64,000 nucleotides of DNA from Scalesia atractyloides (Eukaryota; Streptophyta; Magnoliopsida; Asterales; Asteraceae), in the NCBI GenBank assembly GCA_947069175.1, contig CAMTDV010000013.1:30879857-30943856 (forward strand), read 5' to 3'. The notes under the pieces were generated by a model, which searched no databases, had not been told where the DNA came from, and saw nothing but the letters and a program-made list of their open reading frames with translations. Positions within the stretch are counted from its first letter, which is position 1; every line of letters begins with the position of its first letter. A program made the translations under genes and the position numbers. This document shows positions 57,385-64,000 of this stretch, piece after piece.

Positions 57385-58133
57385 TTACTACACATGGTCT
57401 TAGTATAAACATGCCCACTGGCCACTATATAGATTTATTTTTTTGCGATATTAAATATATAAACAGATAGGTCAAATATTATGTTAAGATGCATACTCAT
57501 ACCATGAGCGAATCTATAGGTATCCCAAGTGTTGCTCGGGATTTATTTTTCTCCATTTTATGTATCGTATACCCGTTATTAGGATACCTCCGGTGTGCTT
57601 TGCGGAACCTATGAGAACACCAAAAGTGAAAGATAATAGATTAGAAGATGTAGAGCATAATGGTGGTTTTTCTTTGTTTTCCAACGAAGAGCTCGATCTG
57701 GTTAACAGAAGAAAGAAAGAAGAAGATGATCTGCTTTTTTAATCAGGTAGCAAAAACATATGCGTTCACAATAGCACACCAAGTGAAAGTTTATACATCG
57801 TACATTATAAAAGTTCATATATCATCTTTAGAAAGAAAAAAAATCAAGTAGCAAAAACATATACGTAAACATATACGTTCACAATAGCACACCAAGTGAG
57901 ATTTTATACATCATTAATTATAATAGTTCATATATCATAAAGAAAAAAAAATTGTAAAAATAGCGTGATGTCGCATGATTATAATCCTTACCTGTTGACA
58001 AAATGAAGTTGAAAATCTTTTTATGCGCAACGTATTATTATGTGATTATTAAAAATTGAACTAATCAAATAAGCAATATATAATTCACAATAGGCAAAAG
58101 ATATATGGTTTAAGCTTTAAAAAAAACAAACAT
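57385..58133. other. Intergenic DNA with a ~105-bp tandem duplication
   Basis: No gene is supported. The stretch 57743-57950 is a tandem duplication: both copies contain GTAGCAAAAACATAT, GTTCACAATAGCACACCAAG and AGTTCATATATCAT, the second with a small internal repeat. A short ORF at 57560-57742 has no match. Confidence 0.6.
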
Positions 58134-58175
58134 GTGGCTGTAGTTTAGGGGTAATAACGAATCCCAGCAGCCACA
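58134..58175 (+). pseudogene. tRNA-His remnant with the anticodon arm deleted
   Basis: GTGGCTGTAGTTTAGGGGTAAT is the 5' part of a plant tRNA-His (acceptor and D arm, A box). It is joined directly to CGAATCCCAGCAGCCACA, the T arm end (B box) and acceptor 3' strand. The acceptor strands GTGGCTG and CAGCCAC pair perfectly. The ~30 bases with anticodon and variable arms are missing. CTTTTT follows seven bases later, as at a pol III terminator. It cannot work as a tRNA. Confidence 0.65.
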
Positions 58176-58560
58176 CTAAGCTTTTTCTATTTTTGATAAT
58201 TTTTATTTCTTTTAATAACTATATATACTTTTTGAATAAAGTTACTATTTAAAAAAGAACTACTTTATGAAACAAAAGTAAAAAATGATAAGAATAATAA
58301 TAACTTTAAATATTAATCATGACCATGTTAAATTGACGTTGTGAAAAGTGAACCAACAATTATTTTTACGGATGTGATATATTGTCTTATTCATTACGGA
58401 TGTGATATATATTGTGTTATTCATGTCAGAAATCTAATCATCTTTGTATATACGTAGGAAGGAGCTACACGGTAACATAGTCGTGTATAGTGTACCCACT
58501 TTGTCTCATACATAATTCTTTATTTCATAAAAAAACCGACTAAAAACGCATTATACTAGG
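58176..58560. other. AT-rich intergenic DNA
   Basis: Nothing is coded. A 30-base unit with TTACGGATGTGATATATTGT occurs twice in tandem at 58367-58427. Confidence 0.6.
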
Positions 58561-58561
58561 C

Positions 58562-58745
58562 TTTTTTTTTGAAAGACAAACTTCATTAAAAAACAAACCA
58601 TCATAGAACTTGGGCAGCCAACAAAATACAAGTAATTACATAATTAGAAATCTACATGAATCAACCCAAGAGACAAACTTGAACTTCAATCTACTTTTAA
58701 ACCATAAAAAACCAAAGGACTTGACTTCGCATCATATTAGATAAT
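58562..58745 (-). repeat. LINE 3'-end fragment
   Basis: The T tract followed by GAAAGACAAACTTCATTAAA parallels the LINE end at 37084-37106 (GAACTTCATTAAAAC). Further in, TTTTAAACCATAAAAAACC and GACTTGACTTCGCATC parallel TTGAAAACCACAAGAAACC and GACTTCATCTCGC at 37203-37237. It is a short, 5'-truncated copy on minus, related to the larger LINE but not identical. Confidence 0.55.
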
Positions 58746-59836
58746 CTCGACTATAATCTGTTACTTGCATATCGTTACAAAAAGTATGTTTTGTTGATAA
58801 AATTCCATACAACGCGTACAAGACTCGCAAATTGGCTGGAAAATTCGTGTATTATGTACTTGCAAATCATAGTGAAGTTTAGCACTGCTTGAATCAGTAA
58901 ATATTTTGTGGATATATGTAGAGGGAAACTCCTAATTCCTTGTATTCCACTTCATCACTTTGTCCAAAGAACACTACAAAGGTTGTAATCTCGTACACCC
59001 TATGACTGTTTTCGGTTTCTTATGTCTTACAAATGGATAGGTGGGAAGTCTTAATCTATTATGTTGATGTTAAGTTTTCTAACATGAAGGTAAAATTGTC
59101 TTCATTGTCACCAAAAAATATAGTCAAAAAGTCATTGGTGATACGTAATGTGATGGTCGTCCAATATACTTTATGTAATATTAGAGCCATTTTTAAAAAA
59201 ATGAAGAATGATAAACGAGTAAAAGTATATACAAAATCATACTATTACATAACTTGTAACTATTCAAGTATATTCAACTAAAATGATTTATCCACTTTCC
59301 ATATTATTGAACTTGCTTCAACTTATACCAAGCAAATTTAAACTAGAATTCTTAGCTTCTTAGACCAAGAAAATTGATTTTTTATATTTATCTAGAAATT
59401 TAATTGAAAACAGTTGACCATGAAGAAGGTAAACATTCTGCACAAGGAAAAGAGTTTAGATTGGCTTAGAATCCATTATGGACCTTAAAAAAACATTGTA
59501 CAATAAAATCTCATCAACAATCAACTTTTGCCAGAATCTTGAACACCCAATTATATGATAATTATGACAAAAGAACATAAATCCACAATGATTAACTTGT
59601 TTAGTATCATATGATTACAAAGGTAGGGTAAACATTGGCTCCATATATGTTCTAATGTTTCCAATCTTGTCAACATATGCTAAATTACCACATTATAACT
59701 AAAATACCTATCAAACGTGACCATAACCGACTCATATACGATACAAAGGGACCCACAACGTAGCATGGCATACACGATCAAAAGCAAAGGGACCCACAAA
59801 CATGATTCTAGTTACTTCTTTAGTGATTCCGAAAAA
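58746..59836. other. Downstream region of the ARF8-like gene
   Basis: AT-rich, with no gene on either strand. The part nearest 59836 must include the 3' untranslated region of the ARF8-like transcript, but I cannot place the poly(A) site. The short plus-strand ORFs here have no match. Confidence 0.5.
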
Positions 59837-62800
59837 CTAAGTGAACCCATTGATGGGAGGAAGTCCAGAAAACTCTCTACCGTCATTTCCGATTCGTTCA
59901 CTCGAGTTTTGAGCGAAGCTTTCTAATTCTTGTTTTCCAAGTTTCTGCACATCTTTGGGTGAAAGAATCTTGATATACCAGACACTATTTACAAATGCCC
60001 TGCACATGTTACACACTAGTAACTATTTCTTTTCTTGTTTGGCACGCAGTGTTGTAAGAATCGCTAGGTGCTAGCCGGCCGTTGGGGTACCGACTAGCAA
60101 TTAATCGAGATTAACCGTATTGGGATTTTATATGTAATTTTCAGTTTTATATGTATATACACACATTTTATATGCAACTTTTCTAAGTAGACATGTTTTA
60201 ACACTGACCCACATTTTGAAGTAGAGATAGGATTCATTTGCCGGAATTTGCCAGACATTTGCCGGAATCTGGCCAGAGTTTACAGGTTTTGGCCGGAATC
60301 GCTAGTCTATCACCGATTTTTGGCTGATTAGGACCGGATTTGTTCACCATTGACCGCCAACGATTAATTGGCTGATTAGATGAAAATTACTCGGTGAACC
60401 AGGGACTAGCGATTAATCGGAGGCTAGGGGCGATTTTTACAACCATGTTGACAAGTAATGAGGGGTAAATAGGTAATTTGACTTACTCCCAGGGTCCGTC
60501 TCCAAGAAGAAGCACATCGTTCTCCCTGTCGACAAATACAAGCTGCCAGCCTGATCTTTGAGGGTCTTCAAGCAACCCCTCGATGTTAAACATCTGACCT
60601 AGTTCTTCTCTAAGTTCAGGATAGTTGTTGAACCGCGTGACGTCTAGTGACCTCCCTACCGAACCCGATTTGTAAACCTGAGAACACGACAGACCCGCGA
60701 CTAACTTTAACAAAAAATGGGGAAAGATAGAAGCTTCAATACTAACACCATACAATAGGGGTGTGAACTTCTGACACGACACGAACCTAACACAAAATCG
60801 CGGGGTTGGGGGTCTAAATGGGTTCGGTTCAGTTTTAGGTTGAACCCGCAAACCGTTTAGCTAAACGGGTCGGGTTCGTGTCAACCTAGTTGGGTTGGCG
60901 GGTTGACCCTCTTAACCCATTTATATTTTATTTTATTTTTTTTATAATATCTTTTTTGTCATGAATTAAATTGGGTGGGTATTTCATGCCATAATATAAT
61001 AACTTAAAATGAGAAATTGACATAATATTTTATAATTATAATGTAACTGTACAAGATAAATTTGTGTTTTTTGTAGTAAAAAGTTAAATTTAATATATTA
61101 TTTTGCGAAAAACGATTAAAATAATAAAAACTTAGGGCTAAATGGGTCGTCTTCGCCTGTTCGGGTTCATATGTATGACACAAATTATGGTTCGGGTCGT
61201 GTTCAGGTTTTGTCTAAAATTTTCGGGTTCGAGTCGGATTGAACCCGCTGACCCAAAAAAACGACCTGTTTAGCGCCCCTACATATGATCATTGGTTTCA
61301 GTTCTTTTACCTTGACAAATGTACGGTTAGGGTTCGGTGGGTCAATCGGTATTATGTTGTGCAATAGCTCAGAAGAATCTTGCATGTAACCGAAGTAAGG
61401 CGAGTTCTGAAACTCAGAACCCCCTGAGGGCATAGTGGTGGTTAAGTCGGTTTCTGTTGATGAAGTACCAAAGTTTGACACAGTAGCTGGAAGTAGATGC
61501 CCCGATGAATCGATATTGTTTCCACCAAATAAACCATGATTCCGGGCAGAGGTTTCTTGGTCCGTGCCATTGGTTTTCTCGGAATACAGCAAAACCGATG
61601 GTGCACCCGACGACACGTTGGCTTGCGGTTGAGCAAACCTCGACACCCATGATTGCTGGTTCGGTTGATCGGTTCTTGAGAAACTCAAAAGCGGGTCCAT
61701 AAATTCTGTTTTCTGAAAAGAGTGGGAGGGGACACTTGATTGCGGCTTTGTTCGAAGCTGCTCGTGTTGGATTACGAAGGGCTCAGTAAATGAATTCGGC
61801 TGCTGTTGACCGTTGACTTGCTGCTGCTGCTGCTGCTTTTGTTCCTCTGGTTGACTGTTAACTTGCTGAGGTATTTGACTTTGACCTTGCATTTGAGGAA
61901 TTGGTTGCTGAGAGTGTTGGAAAAGCGGGTTTGATGCGTTTGAAACCGAATGTTGTGGAGGGTATTGAACGGGCTGCTGCTGAAACTGAATAAAATGTGG
62001 TTTTAAAGCGTCTCCGACTCCTAAACCGAGTAATGCGGCTTGGTACTGTTGATTAAGATTACTTTGAACGAACGATGGATCGAGTCTTTGTTGCATCCAC
62101 GGAAGCATGCCGACCGATTGAAAGTTCAGAGAGTTGAGTCCTTGGTCCCCGGTTTCACCTCTCATAAATGCCATCCCGTTAACCATATCATCTCTGCCGT
62201 CTGTGTAATAAAAAAAACACGATTTTACAAGTTAAAGGAAAACGGTTTGATCACTATTAAAAGTAAAGTACACGGATAGTCCCTATGGTTTTAGCATGTC
62301 CAAGTTAGAGACTAAATGCGTTACAAAGTGCAAACCGCAAGGACTATCCGTGTACTTTTGGAAAAAGCTAGGGGCTAAATGCATTACAAAGTGCAAACCA
62401 CAGGGACCCTTTGTGTACTTTTGGAAAGCTAGGGACCAAATCCAAAATTTTGGTAAATCACAGGGACCATCCGTGTACTTTACTCTTAAAAGTAAAACAA
62501 ATAGATACCTTGAAAAGATGAGGATCCGGGATACCAAGGGCGTTTCAGACGAAGGGGAAACAGTGATGGATACATAGGAAATGTAGTTAACGGTTCAATT
62601 TCCCATAATGATACACGTGGCTGCCTCTCACCCGCTGTTGATTCATCCCAACCGACCTACCGGAGAGAAATTGAAAACATAATGAGTTTATCAAATCTTA
62701 CAAATGCGGAGAAACTTTTTAATTTTTATCCTAAGGACAGTAATTGCGGAGATCAAAGACTCCAAGTTGAGATTTTTTTTAAAACGGACCGTTTTGACCC

Positions 62801-63726
62801 GAACCCATTTTGGTCGGTACCCCTTTGACACACTACACAACCCGCCTTTTTTCCTAAGACTTGTATACAAATGGAAAATAATAGTTCTCTGATTTACCTT
62901 AACAGATCGCCAATGAGAATTGGGCCAGCGAACAGGATCCAAGTCACCAATGCCGGTTATTGTACCCATGTACCTAGACAATAATAATAATGCTCACTTA
63001 AGATATAGCATTTACAAGATAGAGATGATGTATTATACCCGATAAAAAAGAAATAATTGATTATTAATATTATATAGCAGAATTTATATATTGTTCATTT
63101 TGGTTGCCATTGATTAATTCAAGATAAGATAATTTACCTCCGGACACTTGATTCTTCAGTTTCAAAGAGCATCCGGAAACGCATCCCAACGGAAACACGA
63201 GTATGATACACAGCTTTCACATATTTTGAAAGGGGAATAACAAATTCACAAGGACTTGCCCTGAATACGATTAGATTTCAGTAAAGAAACATAAATCGTC
63301 ACAATTCACAAACTAGATAGCGAACTTGTTATATATGTTTTTGTCACCTTGGATTATAGAATACAGTAAAACAGCTATTTGTAGCAGCTGCATGTGCAGC
63401 AGCAGCGAGGAGGCCGATGTGCATGCTATCGCTTGATAGAACAGACGATGGCATTACAGTTTGTGGGCGGGTCGCTCTGCGGGTCCCCAAAAGGAGTTGA
63501 TTTTTTTCGTTCCTAATTTTTTTAACACCCGTAAAAAATAATAGGCAGTTAAAAAACATGGTTACATGCAATTTAAATTCATAAAATAAATATAAAATAA
63601 AGACTAACAATATGTAATGTTAATATAATAAATACCAAATAAAAAGCACAGAATCTCCTGCAACAAGCCTCTTTGCACTAACAAACACACTCCACCCTGT
63701 GGTAAGAAGGTGGCGTTTGGGCTGCC
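59837..63726 (-). CDS. ARF8: AUXIN RESPONSE FACTOR 8-like gene, 3' part (eight exons)
   Basis: Minus-strand exons are 63726-63636, 63512-63348, 63260-63138, 62973-62898, 62656-62509, 62200-61311, 60677-60487 and 59999-59837. All junctions are GT/AG and the frame is continuous to TAG at 59837-59839. Exon by exon they give the end of the B3 DNA-binding domain (TTGWSVFVSAKRLVAGDSV, NEKNQLLLGTRRATRPQ), the ARF domain ([37 protein letters not shown]), a glutamine-rich middle (activator type) and the C-terminal PB1 domain (VYKSGSVGRSLDVTRF, SGWQLVFVDRENDVLLLGDG). PB1 pairs with Aux/IAA repressors. ARF6 and ARF8 bind auxin response elements in the nucleus and promote flower maturation. The C-terminal NSVWYIKILSP and GREFSGLP favour ARF8, although FIWNEKNQLLLG is more ARF6-like. 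The first exons are beyond the window. No lesion is seen. Confidence 0.92.
60000..60486 (-). repeat. Last intron of ARF8-like gene, mostly an inverted-repeat element (60051-60443)
   Basis: The element's ends GTTGTAAGAATCGCTAGG and CTAGGGGCGATTTTTACAAC are inverted partners, and the interior holds CGATTAAT and TTGCCGGAAT repeats. It takes 393 of 487 intron bases. No clear target-site duplication was found, so the class is uncertain (MITE-like). Confidence 0.6.
60538..60558 (-). promoter_or_regulatory. miR167 target site in the ARF8-like coding sequence
   Basis: The plus strand here carries the miR167 core AGCTGCCAGC followed by CTGATCT, so the ARF transcript (minus) is complementary to miR167 over 21 bases with about four mismatches. 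It lies in the exon encoding SGWQLVF in the PB1 domain, the position known for the ARF6/ARF8 clade. miR167 limits ARF6/8 transcript levels, so the site supports both the clade call and post-transcriptional control. Confidence 0.85.
60758..61281. mobile_element. hAT-like MITE in an ARF8-like intron
   Basis: The ends TAGGGGTGTGAAC and GTTTAGCGCCCCTA are inverted partners, and the interior is rich in GGGTTCGGGT/ACCCGAACC type repeats. CATACAAT (60751-60758) and CATATGAT (61282-61289) are an imperfect 8-bp repeat (6 of 8), overlapping the element by one base on the left, which fits an old hAT insertion. It takes 524 of the 633 bases of the intron 60678-61310. Confidence 0.7.
62262..62484. mobile_element. 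Inverted-repeat element with internal tandem units in an ARF8-like intron
   Basis: It starts AGTAAAGTACACGGATAGTC and ends with the inverted partner GACCATCCGTGTACTTTACT. Inside, a ~70-base unit with GCTAGGG(A/G)CTAAATGC and TACAAAGTGCAAACC is repeated about 2.5 times. It takes 223 of the 308 bases of the intron 62201-62508. TTAAA occurs on both sides but not at matching distances, so the class is open. Confidence 0.65.
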
Positions 63727-64000
63727 CTGCACGCGATGAACAAAACATGATATTCAAATCGTGTCTTATCGTGTTTCACAGGTATCTGTTGACGCAAATA
63801 ACACAATTATTAAACACGAATACAACTCGTTTACCTACTTTTTATCTCATGTCTATAACACAGTTGTATGTTTTATGTACAAAGAAGAAGAAATGATGGA
63901 TCCTAGCCTCCTAATTTAGTTTATTTATTTTTTTAAATCACGTAGTGTACTTTTCAGTAAACAGGTGTAATTGTGTCATCTACAAGTGACCTATTGTCAG
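63727..64000 (-). other. Upstream intron of the ARF8-like gene (window edge)
   Basis: Exon 63726-63636 begins after a GTGCAG acceptor at 63727-63732. The remaining bases to the window end show no coding match and are read as intron. The exons for the start of the B3 domain must lie beyond 64000. Confidence 0.7.

Noticed and set aside
57179..57470. ORFs with CMYVCMYV or HTYIHTYI repeats
   Set aside because: They come from the (TATG)n microsatellite inside a MITE.
59717..59926. 69-codon plus-strand ORF
   Set aside because: It overlaps the last exon and stop of the ARF8-like gene on the other strand and is a shadow frame.
62296..62577. Plus and minus ORFs with repeated KCVTKCKPQG or FVTHL text
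   Set aside because: They translate the tandem units of the inverted-repeat element in an ARF8-like intron.
1..64000. CRISPR array, prokaryotic operon or phage island
   Set aside because: Short repeats here belong to LTRs, MITEs and microsatellites with unequal spacing; introns and plant elements make the window eukaryotic.
1..64000. Endogenous caulimovirus-like sequence
   Set aside because: Every reverse transcriptase seen has gypsy, copia or LINE context with integrase, endonuclease or LTRs. No movement or coat protein pattern was noticed.

Overview
This is a stretch of a eudicot plant nuclear genome, most likely from the daisy family (Asteraceae). The Asteraceae call is an inference: the retroelement families look like ones I associate with that family. 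The eudicot call is firmer, because plant-type spliced genes, chromovirus, Tat and SIRE-like retrotransposons and plant MITEs are all visible. The sequence is AT-rich, and about 80 percent of it is transposable elements.

Positions 1-30941 are a deep nest of retroelements whose order can be read from breakpoints and target-site duplications (TSDs). A MULE (right part 30942 to about 32830) holds a short-LTR copia element (3' end 30748-30941). That is broken by a chromovirus LTR (29582-30747), which is broken by a Tat-lineage Ty3/gypsy element (1-5524 and 28881-29581). The Tat element is broken by a second, nearly complete chromovirus (5525-28875). The 3' LTR of that chromovirus is broken by a SIRE-like Ty1/copia element (16262-26241, TSD TTAAT), whose gag segment has been inverted.

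Positions 30942-37090 hold MULE remains, a broken auxin-oxidase-like (DAO) 2-oxoglutarate dioxygenase, a hAT MITE with a perfect 8-bp TSD, and a SINE-like tail. Positions 37084 to about 52080 are a minus-strand LINE split by a second copia element of the same family (40471-51420, perfect TSD GGCGT). Positions 52248-56865 are the remains of a PIF/Harbinger-type accessory ORF cut by a 3.9-kb solo LTR. Positions 56866-59836 hold a Harbinger MITE carrying a microsatellite, an internally deleted tRNA-His, a LINE tail and plain AT-rich DNA.

The only apparently functional host gene is at the right edge: an AUXIN RESPONSE FACTOR 8-like gene on the minus strand (59837 to beyond 63726). Eight exons are seen, from the end of the B3 domain to the stop codon, with a recognisable miR167 target site. 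Three of its last introns are mostly filled by three different inverted-repeat elements. The ARF and the DAO-like pseudogene both belong to auxin biology, but nothing shows that they are functionally linked. No prokaryotic system, CRISPR array or viral insertion was found. The most unusual items are the inverted gag in copia element A, the antisense ORF with its own TATA box in the Tat element, and the extra upstream ORF in the chromovirus.
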